This document shows, one piece after another, positions 26,361 through 39,953 of a DNA stretch of 64,000 nt. The stretch is from positions 682,001 through 746,000 of the forward strand of contig NZ_CP061721.1 of assembly GCF_014764445.1 (NCBI RefSeq). Reading direction: 5' to 3'. The notes below the pieces were generated by a model that was not told the DNA's origin, did not search any database, and saw only the letters and a program-made list of their open reading frames with translations. The position numbers were made by a program, and so were the translations under genes. The stretch comes from Pseudarthrobacter sp. BIM B-2242. GTDB taxonomy: Bacteria > Actinomycetota > Actinomycetes > Actinomycetales > Micrococcaceae. Each line of letters opens with the position of its first letter. Position 1 is the first letter of the stretch.

Positions 26361-29300
26361 ATGAACGAACCCACGCTCATACCCACGCTCAGTGCCGCCC
26401 TGCGGGAATGGCTTCCGCTCCAGCGCTGGTTCCCGGTGAAGTCTGCCGATTTTTCGCTGGAGCTGGCTGGCAGCCTGAGCCTCGAGGATCCTGCCGGGCA
26501 GGCGCAGCTGCAGGTCTTCCTGCTGGCCGTCTCCTACCGGACGGCCGACGGCGGGCAGCGGACCGACGTGGTCCAGGTTCCGTTGAGTTATCGCGATGTC
26601 CCCCTCTCCGGCGCTGAAGGTGCGCTGGTGGGCCGGGCACCCGACGCCGGGATCGACTGGATCTACGACGCCGTGCACGATCCTTCCTTTGTGGCTGCCT
26701 GGCTGGAACTGATCCGGTCCGAATCGCACCCGCTCTCGGGTGCGGCGACCGGACACCGTACAGGATCGGACCACCGCCTGCCCACAGCGCACGGCATGGT
26801 CAAAGTGCTGTCCGGGGAGCAGTCCAACAGTTCCGTCATTGTCGACGACGGCGAGTCGGCGGCCATTGTGAAGTTCTTCCGCGTCCTTTCAGAAGGCGTC
26901 AACCCGGAGGTCGAGGTGGGTGCGGCGCTGACCGCCGAAGGCACATCCGAGGTGCCCGCCACGCTCGGCTGGGTGCGCGGGGAATGGCGGGTACCTGATC
27001 AGGACCGGCCCGGCGACCTTCCCTCGGGTTTTTCCCTCCAGGCACAGGGCGAGCTTGCGGTAGCCCACGAATTTCTTGCCGGTGGCCGTGATGCGTGGCG
27101 ACTCGCCGTGGATGCCGCCCGGACGGGCGAGGACTTCACTGCCGAGGCACATGCCCTCGGCGCAGCTACGGCCACTGTCCACCGCCGGCTTGCCGCCGCC
27201 CTCGGCACGTCCGTGGAGCCGGTCCCCGGCCAGGTCATTGCGCCCGGAGTAGCCCAGCGTGTCCGCCAGGCATGGGCAGAAGCCGCTGCCGCCGTCGGGC
27301 CCTATGACGAGGCGCTGGAGGCGCTGCTTGGCGAGCTCGACGTCGTGGCTGCAGGACCGCTGCAGCGGATCCACGGCGATCTCCACCTCGGGCAGATTTT
27401 GCAGGTCCCCGGCCACGACGGCGATCCTGGCCGATGGGCCATCCTGGACTTTGAGGGTGAGCCCCTCCGGCCGATCGCCGAGCGCAATTTCCCCGACGTT
27501 CCGCTCCGGGACGTGGTGGGGATGCTTCGCTCCTTCGACTACGCGGCCGGTGCGGCAGAACGGGAGTACCAGGGCGCGCGCGTTCCGGCATCGTGGGTGG
27601 ATGATTGTGCAGACGCCTTCCTCGCCGGTTATGCCGAGGTCACTCCCGGCACCATCGACCGCCGTTCGCCGCTGTTTGTGGCATTGTGGCTGGACAAGGC
27701 ACTTTACGAAGTTGTTTATGAATTGCGGAACAGACCCGACTGGCTGGCCATTCCTGCGAATGCGTCCAGGCGGCTCCTCAGCGTTAAAGGCTCCGGCGAA
27801 CAGGCCGGCGCAGCATCGGAAGGTATCAACATGACCGGTTCAGCACCAACAGACAGGCCGAGTGTGCCGCTTCACGTGGACCCGGACACTTTGGGCCAGG
27901 TGGCAAACGGCGAACACCACGCGCCGCACTCGGTACTCGGTGCCCATCTGGACAACCATGGCCACGTCACGGTCAGGACGGTAAAGCACCTTGCGGAAGC
28001 CGTGACCGTTGTGACTGCTGCCGGGTCCATCCCTATGCAGCACGAGGAGCACGGCGTATGGGTGGCGGTCATGGAACCGCTTCAGGCCGGCCACGTGCCT
28101 GACTACCGGCTGGAAGTTACGTACGCCGGGGCAGAACCGGTAACTGTGGACGAGCCCTACCGCTACCTGCCCACGGTGGGTGAAGTGGACCTGCACCTGA
28201 TTGGTGAAGGCCGGCACGAGAAGCTCTGGGAAGTGCTGGGCGCCCACGTCCAGCATTACAAGTCCTCCCTGGGCGACGTCGACGGCGTGTCCTTCGCAGT
28301 CTGGGCCCCCAACGCGCAGGCGGTCCGGGTCAAGGGCGACTTCAACGCATGGGACGGCCGCGAAAATTCGCTCCGCTCACTGGGCTCCTCCGGTGTGTGG
28401 GAAGTCTTCGTCCCCGGCGTTTTAGCAGGGGCGTGCTACAAATTTGAAATCAAGACCAAGTACGGCAACTGGGTCGAAAAAGCAGACCCCCTCGCCTTCG
28501 GCACCGAGGTCCCGCCGCTGACGGCCTCCAGGGTGGTTGAGCCGTCCTATGCGTTCAAGGACGCCGAATGGATGGAGGCACGCGCCCAGCGTGACCCGCA
28601 CAATTCCCCCATGAGCGTCTACGAAGTCCACCTCGGCTCGTGGCGCCTGGGCCTGGGCTACCGCGAACTGGCCAAGGAACTGGTGGACTACGTCAAGTGG
28701 CTCGGCTTTACGCACGTGGAGTTCATGCCCGTTGCCGAACACCCCTTCGGCGGCTCCTGGGGCTACCAGGTCACGTCCTACTTCGCGCCGACCTCGCGGT
28801 TCGGCCACCCGGACGAGTTCCGGTTCCTGGTGGACTCCCTTCACCAGGCCGGCATCGGTGTGCTCCTGGACTGGGTCCCGGCGCACTTCCCCAAGGATTC
28901 CTGGGCATTGGCCCAGTTTGACGGCGAGGCGCTGTATGAGCACGCTGATCCAAACCTGGGGGAGCACCCCGACTGGGGAACGCTGATTTTCGACTTCGGC
29001 CGGACCGAAGTGCGGAACTTCCTCGTGGCCAACGCACTGTACTGGCTCGACGAGTTCCACATCGACGGGCTCAGGGTGGATGCCGTGGCCTCGATGCTGT
29101 ACCTGGACTACTCGCGTGAGGACGGGCAATGGTCACCCAACCGTTTCGGCGGCCGGGAAAACCTCGAAGCCATGTCCTTCCTGCAGGAAGTCAACGCCAC
29201 TGTCTACAAGACACACCCCGGCGCCGTGATGATTGCGGAAGAATCCACGGCGTTCCCGGGCGTGACAGCACCGACGAGCCACGGAGGCCTCGGCTTCGGC

Positions 29301-30098
29301 CTTAAGTGGAACATGGGCTGGATGCACGACTCCCTCAAGTACGTCTCCGAAGACCCGGTAAACCGAAAGTGGCACCACGGGACGGTGACGTTCTCGATGG
29401 TCTACGCGTTCACGGAGAACTTCCTGCTCCCGATCAGCCATGACGAAGTAGTGCACGGCAAAGGGTCCATGCTCCGGAAGATGCCCGGTGACCGCTGGCA
29501 GCAGCTGGCCAACCTCCGCGCGTTCCTGGCGTACCAGTGGGCCCACCCCGGTAAGCAGCTCATTTTTATGGGTACCGAGTTCGGGCAGGAGGCCGAATGG
29601 TCCGAACAGCACGGCCTGGACTGGTACTTGGCCGACATTCCGGCGCACAACGGAATACAGCTCCTGACCAAGGACCTCAACGAGCTCTACAGCTCGACGC
29701 CGGCGCTGTACACGCGGGACAACGAACCGGGCGGTTTCCAATGGATCAATGGTGGAGACGCTGACCGCAACGTCCTGACCTTCATCCGCTGGGACAAGGA
29801 CGGCAACCCGCTGGTCTGCGCCATCAACTTCTCCGGCGGACCTCATGTGGGTTACACCCTGGGGGTTCCGGCCGCCGGCGACTGGGTTGAGGTGCTCAAT
29901 ACCGATGCGGAGACCTATGGCGGATCGGGAGTCCTGAACGCCGGATCGCTGACTGCCACTGACGAAGGGCTCGACGGTCAGCCGGCGACTCTCAGCGTCA
30001 CGCTTCCGCCGCTGGGTGCGGCGTACTTCAAGCCCGGTGCACGGACGGCGGTTAAGCGGCCGTCCGCTGGACAGGAAAGTGTGAAGCCGGTCTCTTAA
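26361..30098 (+). CDS. Maltokinase-GlgB fusion (maltokinase plus 1,4-alpha-glucan branching enzyme)
   Basis: One 1245-residue frame holds two enzymes. Residues 1 to ~480 are a Pep2/Mak maltokinase (maltose plus ATP to maltose-1-phosphate): [18 protein letters not shown] at the N terminus, GEQSNSS as the phosphate loop, [10 protein letters not shown] (338-343) and DFEGEP (from 363). Residues ~491-1245 are GlgB: CBM48 modules, YEVHLGSWR, then GH13 catalytic Asp907 (GLRVDA), Glu960 (IAEES) and Asp1028 (SHDEVVHG). No stop or frame break lies between them. An ATG at residue 491 with a good ribosome site may also give free GlgB. In Streptomyces and mycobacteria these enzymes are normally separate genes, or Pep2 is joined to TreS. 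Confidence 0.88.
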   Translation: MNEPTLIPTLSAALREWLPLQRWFPVKSADFSLELAGSLSLEDPAGQAQLQVFLLAVSYRTADGGQRTDVVQVPLSYRDVPLSGAEGALVGRAPDAGIDWIYDAVHDPSFVAAWLELIRSESHPLSGAATGHRTGSDHRLPTAHGMVKVLSGEQSNSSVIVDDGESAAIVKFFRVLSEGVNPEVEVGAALTAEGTSEVPATLGWVRGEWRVPDQDRPGDLPSGFSLQAQGELAVAHEFLAGGRDAWRLAVDAARTGEDFTAEAHALGAATATVHRRLAAALGTSVEPVPGQVIAPGVAQRVRQAWAEAAAAVGPYDEALEALLGELDVVAAGPLQRIHGDLHLGQILQVPGHDGDPGRWAILDFEGEPLRPIAERNFPDVPLRDVVGMLRSFDYAAGAAEREYQGARVPASWVDDCADAFLAGYAEVTPGTIDRRSPLFVALWLDKALYEVVYELRNRPDWLAIPANASRRLLSVKGSGEQAGAASEGINMTGSAPTDRPSVPLHVDPDTLGQVANGEHHAPHSVLGAHLDNHGHVTVRTVKHLAEAVTVVTAAGSIPMQHEEHGVWVAVMEPLQAGHVPDYRLEVTYAGAEPVTVDEPYRYLPTVGEVDLHLIGEGRHEKLWEVLGAHVQHYKSSLGDVDGVSFAVWAPNAQAVRVKGDFNAWDGRENSLRSLGSSGVWEVFVPGVLAGACYKFEIKTKYGNWVEKADPLAFGTEVPPLTASRVVEPSYAFKDAEWMEARAQRDPHNSPMSVYEVHLGSWRLGLGYRELAKELVDYVKWLGFTHVEFMPVAEHPFGGSWGYQVTSYFAPTSRFGHPDEFRFLVDSLHQAGIGVLLDWVPAHFPKDSWALAQFDGEALYEHADPNLGEHPDWGTLIFDFGRTEVRNFLVANALYWLDEFHIDGLRVDAVASMLYLDYSREDGQWSPNRFGGRENLEAMSFLQEVNATVYKTHPGAVMIAEESTAFPGVTAPTSHGGLGFGLKWNMGWMHDSLKYVSEDPVNRKWHHGTVTFSMVYAFTENFLLPISHDEVVHGKGSMLRKMPGDRWQQLANLRAFLAYQWAHPGKQLIFMGTEFGQEAEWSEQHGLDWYLADIPAHNGIQLLTKDLNELYSSTPALYTRDNEPGGFQWINGGDADRNVLTFIRWDKDGNPLVCAINFSGGPHVGYTLGVPAAGDWVEVLNTDAETYGGSGVLNAGSLTATDEGLDGQPATLSVTLPPLGAAYFKPGARTAVKRPSAGQESVKPVS
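27818..27833 (+). promoter_or_regulatory. Internal ribosome binding site and ATG for free GlgB
   Basis: GGAAGG stands 7 nt before an in-frame ATG at 27831, exactly where the maltokinase part ends. Translation from it would give a 755-residue GlgB with the usual start region ([21 protein letters not shown]). Whether it is used is not shown by sequence. Confidence 0.5.
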
Positions 30099-30107
30099 GA
30101 CCGCAAG

Positions 30108-30144
30108 AAAAAGCCCGGAATCCCTTGAGATTCCGGGCTTTTTC
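30108..30144 (+). terminator. Terminator of the glgE-treS-mak::glgB operon
   Basis: AAAAAGCCCGGAATC and GATTCCGGGCTTTTT form a perfect 15-bp stem around a 6-nt loop and end in a T run. Confidence 0.9.
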
Positions 30145-30187
30145 GTTGGATGATGGAGGGGTAGCGGGATGCCGTCCGGGGGGCGGG

Positions 30188-30216
30188 TGGTCAACCCCAA
30201 AAAGTGGTGGTAGAGT
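30188..30216 (+). promoter_or_regulatory. Possible upstream rRNA promoter
   Basis: TGGTCA and TAGAGT stand 17 bp apart, about 360 bp before the 16S gene. It is a moderate match to a vegetative promoter; the stronger one is at 30297. Confidence 0.4.
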
Positions 30217-30296
30217 TTATTTCCGCGCTGCTCCACGGAGTCAGACGGAAAAACCGACACGAAAGCCCTAGGCTGAAGCGAGTCGCGGACGCCGGT

Positions 30297-30325
30297 TTGA
30301 CAAGAGCTGGACCAGCCGGTAAGTT
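30297..30325 (+). promoter_or_regulatory. Main rRNA operon promoter
   Basis: A perfect -35 TTGACA, a 17-bp spacer and -10 TAAGTT. Transcription should start near 30332, giving a leader of about 240 nt that contains the boxA-like and processing-stem sequences. Confidence 0.75.
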
Positions 30326-30388
30326 TGAAAAGTTGCTCCGGAGCGATCCACGGCTGAGAAGTGCTGGTGGTGGTGCCGGGTGTGTCTG

Positions 30389-30416
30389 TTGTTTGAGAAC
30401 TCAATAGTGTGCCAAG
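30389..30416 (+). promoter_or_regulatory. boxA-like motif and 5' arm of the 16S processing stem
   Basis: TTGTTTGAGAAC resembles the actinobacterial rrn boxA antitermination element and recurs at 32457. The following CTCAATAGTGTGCCAA pairs with TTGGCACACTGTTGGG at 32322-32337 in the spacer, giving the RNase III-type stem that brackets 16S rRNA. Confidence 0.7.
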
Positions 30417-30572
30417 TTTGTTGATACCAATTTATTGTATTGAATTGGTTGAATTGGCCGGGTCATGCCGCCCCTGTGGTGTGGTCTGGTTTTTACAGCT
30501 GGTTTCAAATTTTGCAGTGCGGTTGCCGCGTTATTTCCGTGGTTTCTGTGTTGTGTTCGTTTTTGTTTTACT

Positions 30573-35737
<5,165 letters not shown>

Positions 35738-35802
35738 ACACACTCTCCTCGTGAACGGATTCAAAAGACGTTCACACCATGGGGAGAGTACAAAGATAAC
35801 AA

Positions 35803-35837
35803 GACTGCTTGCGTCCACTATGTGGTTCCCAAACAAC
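35803..35837 (+). promoter_or_regulatory. 3' arm of the 23S processing stem
   Basis: AAGACTGCTTGCGTCCACTA and the following TGTGGTTCCCAAACAA are the complement of 32457-32491, including the boxA copy. It lies between 23S and 5S. Confidence 0.75.
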
Positions 35838-35970
35838 AAACCAATTTGTTGCAGGGAACAAAAAACACAACACAATAATCAACACCACACCTGCCCTCAC
35901 CGGCAGGAAGCATGTTGTAACCAGATTTCCCACCCCGCCCGGCACAGCCAGGACAGGGTGCGGAGCAAGG

Positions 35971-36090
35971 GTTACGGCGGTCATAGCGTGGGGGAAACGC
36001 CCGGTCCCATTCCGAACCCGGAAGCTAAGACCCACAGCGCCGATGGTACTGCACCCGGGAGGGTGTGGGAGAGTAGGTCACCGCCGGAAC
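35971..36090 (+). rRNA. rrf: 5S ribosomal RNA
   Basis: About 120 nt from GTTACGGCGGTCATAGCG to CACCGCCGGAAC; the termini pair (GGCGGT with ACCGCC). The loop A-B region CCCGGTCCCATTCCGAACCC and the helix with GGGAGAGTAGGTC are typical. Confidence 0.95.
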
Positions 36091-36101
36091 ACCATTAGGT
36101 C

Positions 36102-36136
36102 GAGACCCCCCAACACACACGTGTCGGGGGGTCTCC
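36102..36136 (+). terminator. First terminator hairpin of the rRNA operon
   Basis: GAGACCCCCCAACAC and GTGTCGGGGGGTCTC form a 15-bp stem with one mismatch around ACAC. No long T run follows. Confidence 0.75.
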
Positions 36137-36151
36137 CACATTTAACCGTCC

Positions 36152-36187
36152 AGAGCCTCCAGACACACCCTGGAGGCTCTCCCGCTT
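36152..36187 (+). terminator. Second terminator hairpin of the rRNA operon
   Basis: AGAGCCTCCAG and CTGGAGGCTCT form a perfect 11-bp stem followed by CCCGCTTT. Two hairpins in a row fit a heavily transcribed operon. Confidence 0.7.
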
Positions 36188-36288
36188 TAACCACCACCCC
36201 AAAAACCCACGCCGAACCAACCCCACCCGCAAACCCTCTCTGACATGAAAATTGGGTGACCACGGTGAGGTGCGTGGGGTGATCGGTG

Positions 36289-37291
36289 CTATCCGGCCTG
36301 TTGTAGGGGTTGGAGGGTGACTTGGTAGCCGAGTGATTCGAGTTGTCCGATGGCGCGGGCTTTGGCTTTGGCTGGTGCCTGCCGGGTGAAGTAGTCGGCG
36401 CCCGGGTCGTTGTAGAGTTCTCCGGTTGTGAGCATGTGCCAGGCTGCGGTGAGGATCGAGTGTTCGACGGCGACGAGGGCTTTGGCGGGTCCGCGCCGGG
36501 AAGCGATGCGTCGGTATCTGGCGGCGAAGTAGGTATTCTTCGATCTCGCGCAGGACAGGGCAGCGATGCCCAGGGCGCCTTTGAGGTACCGGTTGCCGGG
36601 CCGTGTTTTGGTGGATTTGATTCGTCCGGCGGATTCGTTGGATCCCGGAGAGGTACCGGCCCAGGATGCCAGGTGCCCTGCGGTGGCGAAGATGCTCATG
36701 TCGGCGCCGGTTTCAGCGATGAAGACTTCCGCGATGGTGGTGCTGAACCCCGGGATGCTCACGAGGAGCTCCCGGGCGAAACGAAAGGGCTCCATCGCCG
36801 CCTCGATCCTGGTGCTGAGGTCGTTGATGTCGGCGGTGTGGGCGTCAATCCGGTGCAGATAGAGTTCGGTCATGTAGCGGTGGTGTTCGGTGAACCGGCC
36901 GGTGAGTGCTTGGGTGAGTTCAGGGATTTTGGACCGCAGCCTGCGTTGGGCCATCTCTGCCAGGGCCGCCGGGTCGGTCTGCCCGTCGATGAGTGCTTGG
37001 AGGATCAGGCGTCCGGAGACCCCGGTGATGTTCGAAGCTACGGAGGATAGTTTGATGCAGGCGTCCTCGAGGAGTTTCTCCAGGCGCTGGATCTCCCGGG
37101 TCCGTTCCTGGGTGATGATGGTCCGGGCCCGGGTCAGATCCCGCAGTTCACGGATCGGTGGCGGGGGCACGAAGGAGGCCCGGACCAGCCCGTGGGCGCC
37201 CAGGTCGGCCAGCCAGGCAGCGTCTGAAACGTCGGTTTTGCGGCCCGGGACGTTCCTGGCGTCATGGGCATTGACCAGGATGATGTTCAGC
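36289..37291 (-). pseudogene. IS110-family transposase, C-terminal part (DD pair and Tnp_20 domain)
   Basis: Begins at the 8-bp target copy and continues IILVNAHDARNVPGRKTDVSDAAWLADL, giving the last two acidic residues of the DEDD RuvC-like site. A coiled helical linker follows. The C-terminal Tnp_20 domain has LVSIPGFSTTIAEVFIAETG and FATAGHLASWAGTSPGSNESAGR with the conserved serine. An open frame starts upstream in the IS256 end (MTPPLNIILVNAHD...), so a truncated C-terminal protein could be made, but it lacks the first two catalytic acids. Inactivated by insertion. Confidence 0.88.
37284..37291. repeat. Left copy of the 8-bp target site duplication
   Basis: TGTTCAGC directly borders the left end of the IS256-family element. 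It is identical to 38694-38701. Confidence 0.9.
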
Positions 37292-38693
37292 GGGGGTGTC
37301 AAGTTTTCTGTGTAAGGGACCGGTCGGTTATCCGGTCTGCCGGGTGGTCAGATCGGAAGTCGGTTGGGGAATTGAACGGCGAAAGCGTTCAGGGCCTGGT
37401 GCCAGCCTTGGGTGCCGGTTCCGAGCTCGCCGCCGCGGGTGGTCTCGATGTTCCGGATCCCCAGGTAGACCAGCTTGATTGCGGCCTCGTCGGAGGGAAA
37501 TGAGCCCCTGGTTTTGGTGATTTTTCGCAGTTGGTAGTTGATCGATTCAATCTGGTTGGTGGTGTAGATGACTTTGCGGATCTCCGGGGTGAACGCCAGG
37601 AACGGCGTGAAGTCCTCCCACGCGTTCCGCCACGCCAATACCGCCCCGGGAGCTGTGCTCTGCCAGGTCTCCGCGAAGGCCTCCATGGCCAGCTCGGCCG
37701 CCTGCACGGTCGGTGCGGTGTAGATCGGGCGCATGTCCCGGGCCATGGCTTTGCGTGCGCCGTAGGAGGCGTATTTCATGGCCGAGCGCAGCAGGTGCAC
37801 CACGCAGGTTTGCACGACGGTCTGGGGGTAGATGCTGTTCACCGCTGCCGGCAGCCCGGTGAGCCCGTCGCAGCACAGGATCAGGATGTCGGTCGCTCCG
37901 CGGTTGCGGATTTCGGTGAGCACGTTGGCCCAGAACTTCGCCCCTTCGCTGGTGCCCAGCCACAGGCCCAGGACCTGCTTGCGGCCCTCCACGTCCACGC
38001 CCACGGCCACGTGGCAGGCCTTGTTCACCACCACGCCGCCGTCCCGGATTTTCAGCCAGATCGCGTCGATGTAGACGATCGGGTAGACCGATTCCAGCGG
38101 CCGGTTCTGCCACTGGGCGACCTCATCGGCGATCACGTCGGTCACCCTCGAAATCGTCGCCGCGGAGACCTTGGTCCCGTAGATCTCATCGAGATGGGAG
38201 CCGATGTCCCGGGTGCTCATCCCGCGGGCGTAGAGGGACAGGATCATGTCCTCGACCTTGCCCAGCCGGCGGGCCCGCTTGGGCACGATCACCGGCTCGA
38301 AGGAACTGTTCCGGTCCCGCGGCACGGTGACCTGCACCGGCCCCTGGAGGGTCTGAACGCTCTTGGTGGTCTTGCCGTTGCGGGAGTTGCCCGTGCCCTG
38401 CCCTGCGGGGTCCCCGGACTCGTAGCCGAGGTGGTCGCTCATCTCGGTTTCCAGGGCCCGTTCCAGGACCGCACGGGTCATCCGGGAGAGCAGTTCCTCA
38501 ACTCCGTTGCGGCCCTCCCCGAGGTCCTCCGCAGCCGTGACGAGGGCATCGATCTGATCGGCGCTCAAAACGCCTTCAAGGGGGTTGGTGGTCATACTGA
38601 TTTCGGCCAAGAGGGCCCGTCCTTTCAGGGGCGAAACCGCAGGTCACACCCTAGTTAGAGACCGGACCCTTACACACTCAATGAAACACCCTC
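37292..38693 (-). mobile_element. Complete IS256-family insertion sequence
   Basis: A 1402-bp element with imperfect terminal inverted repeats: 37292-37325 against the complement of 38660-38693 matches at 25 of 34 positions, including GTGTAAGGG and CCGGTC. It is flanked by an 8-bp duplication TGTTCAGC, as usual for IS256, and encodes one intact mutator-type transposase. The intact gene, terminal repeats and perfect duplication suggest a recent insertion that may still be able to move. Confidence 0.93.
37348..38610 (-). CDS. IS256-family (mutator-type) transposase
   Basis: A 420-residue DDE transposase. The N-terminal DNA-binding region (TRDIGSHLDEIYGTKVSAATISRV) is followed by the catalytic core: first Asp in YPIVYIDAIWLKIRDGG, second Asp in ILILCCDGLTGLP, the family motif TCVVHLLRSAMKYAS, and Glu in TTNQIESINYQLRKITKTRG. 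TTG 38610 is chosen because AAAGGA lies about 8 nt upstream; ATG 38595 is the alternative. Full length with no frame break. Confidence 0.93.
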   Translation of the reverse strand: MAEISMTTNPLEGVLSADQIDALVTAAEDLGEGRNGVEELLSRMTRAVLERALETEMSDHLGYESGDPAGQGTGNSRNGKTTKSVQTLQGPVQVTVPRDRNSSFEPVIVPKRARRLGKVEDMILSLYARGMSTRDIGSHLDEIYGTKVSAATISRVTDVIADEVAQWQNRPLESVYPIVYIDAIWLKIRDGGVVVNKACHVAVGVDVEGRKQVLGLWLGTSEGAKFWANVLTEIRNRGATDILILCCDGLTGLPAAVNSIYPQTVVQTCVVHLLRSAMKYASYGARKAMARDMRPIYTAPTVQAAELAMEAFAETWQSTAPGAVLAWRNAWEDFTPFLAFTPEIRKVIYTTNQIESINYQLRKITKTRGSFPSDEAAIKLVYLGIRNIETTRGGELGTGTQGWHQALNAFAVQFPNRLPI

Positions 38694-38701
38694 TGTTCAG
38701 C
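38694..38701. repeat. Right copy of the 8-bp target site duplication
   Basis: TGTTCAGC directly borders the right end of the IS256-family element. It is identical to 37284-37291. Confidence 0.9.
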
Positions 38702-38943
38702 CCGTCATCTTCAAGCAGGTAGTAAAAGGGGCGCCAGTAATCACCGGTGGCCTCCATCACCACGAGATCCACGTGTTCGTCCAGCAGGTGTTCCTTCAGC
38801 CCCAGGATCTGCCCGGTCATTGAACCCCAGGTCGTGACGGTGGATGTGGTGGACTGGCCGCCGCGGCCCTGGATACGGACACAGACCTTCGCGTCCTTCT
38901 TTGAAATATCGACACCCGCGCAGCGCGGGTGAACGACCTCCAT
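38694..38943 (-). pseudogene. IS110-family transposase, N-terminal part
   Basis: Starts at ATG 38943 with AGAGGTGA upstream. It reads MEVVHPRCAGVDISKKDAKV (first catalytic Asp in GVDIS) and LVVMEATGDYWRPFYYLLED (catalytic Glu), the first half of the DEDD site. The frame then enters the IS256 end and stops after about 99 codons with a foreign tail (RGCFIECVRVRSLTRV). Removing the insertion joins DDGLN to IILVNAHDARN in frame. On its own this piece should not be an active recombinase. Confidence 0.88.
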
Positions 38944-39240
38944 GACAGATCACCTCTTCCCGATCGGTTCCAGCAGATCGCGTCTGCGTCCCGGGGAAGG
39001 CGGATAAACAACAAATCTGACATTCGTGCTCAAAGGCAACATTCCACGGTCCCGCGGATAAAAAGCTGTGCCCTCCACCACCAAACTCACTTACGGGCTC
39101 ACCGGCACTAAAGAGAGACCGGGGTCGACCGGAACACACTCTCCAGTCTGCTCCGGCAGCTCCAGACCCCGCAACCATTACCGCTGCATCACATTTTCGG
39201 CCTCCACGGCGGAGCGAAGCGCCCCTGAGAAACTCACTTA
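38944..39240 (-). other. Putative IS110 left-end non-coding region (possible bridge RNA)
   Basis: About 300 bp upstream of the transposase start holds no convincing gene. In IS110 (not IS1111) elements the stretch 5' of the recombinase gene encodes the structured bridge RNA that pairs with target and donor DNA. An AAACTCACTTA sequence occurs twice here, at about 39084 and 39231, and a GGTCGACC-centred palindrome lies near 39124. The outer boundary is unknown. Confidence 0.4.
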
Positions 39241-39317
39241 ACGCTGTAAAACACCAAACCCCATGCACCGCCGTCGAACACCCAGGCAGCAGGGCTGCCC
39301 CGAACCCGCCGGCGGGT

Positions 39318-39397
39318 GCGAGAGCGTTCCCCGAAACCCCACATCAAGTGAGTGAGAGAGCGTCCTCCGAAAACCCGCATTAAGTGAGAGAGCGTCC
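39318..39397. repeat. Tandem array of the dispersed CTCTCTCACTTAATG repeat
   Basis: About two and a half imperfect copies of a 32-36-bp unit. On the plus strand each has GAGAGCGT, then CCGAAA, CCC, CATTAAG or CATCAAG and GTGAG. The last copy, 39370-39397, matches the complement of 15679-15706 at 27 of 28 bases. The array ends 30 bp before the SRPBCC gene start, so that gene's promoter must lie in or next to it. Confidence 0.85.
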
Positions 39398-39427
39398 CAC
39401 GGGAGGGGCCGCGTAGAGTTGACGTCC

Positions 39428-39931
39428 ATGGAGAACCTTTTCAGTCACGCGGAACATGCCCTGTCCGGCCAAGCTGAGCCCGCGGAGAGCCTGGACCCGG
39501 TCATTCACACAGTGACCGTGCCCGGACCGGTGGCGCAGGCCTTCGCCGGGTTCACGGATCACACCCATTTGTGGTGGCCGATGGAATCAGACAGCGTGTT
39601 TGGGGCGGGCTCGTATGTCGAGTTCGAGGACATCCTCATTCTGGAGACCGCTGATGATGGCAGGACTTCCGTCTGGGGAAGCATCGATGACTGGCAGCCG
39701 CCGCTGTCCTTCCACGCTTCCTGGTACCCGGGAACAACCGCCCTGTGGTCCACCGAGCTGCGGGTGGCGTTCAGAGCTGTACCGAAGGGTACTGAGGTCC
39801 GGCTTGTCCATGACGGCTGGGAAGGCGCCGAGGACCCCTCGGCAGCCAGGGCGGCCTCGGCCCAGGGCTGGCCGGCGGTGCTGGACCGGTTCGTGAGGTT
39901 CATGGGCGGCGACTCAGGCGCGCAGGGCTAA
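39428..39931 (+). CDS. SRPBCC (START-like, AHSA1-type) domain protein
   Basis: A 167-residue soluble protein. The region VIHTVTVPGPVAQAFAGFTDHTHLWWP followed by GSYVEFEDI, WGSIDDWQPPLSFHASWYPG and TEVRLVHDGWEG, then WPAVLDRFVRFM at the end, is the AHSA1/SRPBCC pattern. These proteins bind small hydrophobic ligands or act with stress or toxin-antitoxin-like ArsR regulators; no such regulator is adjacent. ATG 39428 is preferred over an in-frame TTG at 39419. The repeat array at 39318-39397 lies immediately upstream. Confidence 0.8.
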   Translation: MENLFSHAEHALSGQAEPAESLDPVIHTVTVPGPVAQAFAGFTDHTHLWWPMESDSVFGAGSYVEFEDILILETADDGRTSVWGSIDDWQPPLSFHASWYPGTTALWSTELRVAFRAVPKGTEVRLVHDGWEGAEDPSAARAASAQGWPAVLDRFVRFMGGDSGAQG

Positions 39932-39953
39932 ACACCCGGGCAGCAGCCCGGAC

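Larger units (their letters stand above)
36289..38943 (-). mobile_element. IS110-family element, transposase gene interrupted by an IS256-family element
   Basis: The two transposase pieces (36289-37291 and 38694-38943) belong to one IS110-type gene. Joined through the single target copy they give one uninterrupted frame of 414 residues, the usual IS110 length. The coordinates cover only the coding span; true element ends lie outside. The non-coding left end is probably within 38944-39240 and the right end in about 36190-36288. IS110 elements lack terminal inverted repeats, so the ends cannot be fixed by eye. The element lies just behind the rRNA operon terminators. Confidence 0.88.

Noticed and set aside
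38644..38943. Intact 99-residue gene
   Set aside because: It is the IS110 transposase start that runs into the IS256 terminal repeat and stops by chance.
39318..39397. CRISPR array
   Set aside because: The repeat units directly abut one another, are imperfect and have no unique spacers. No cas genes are present.
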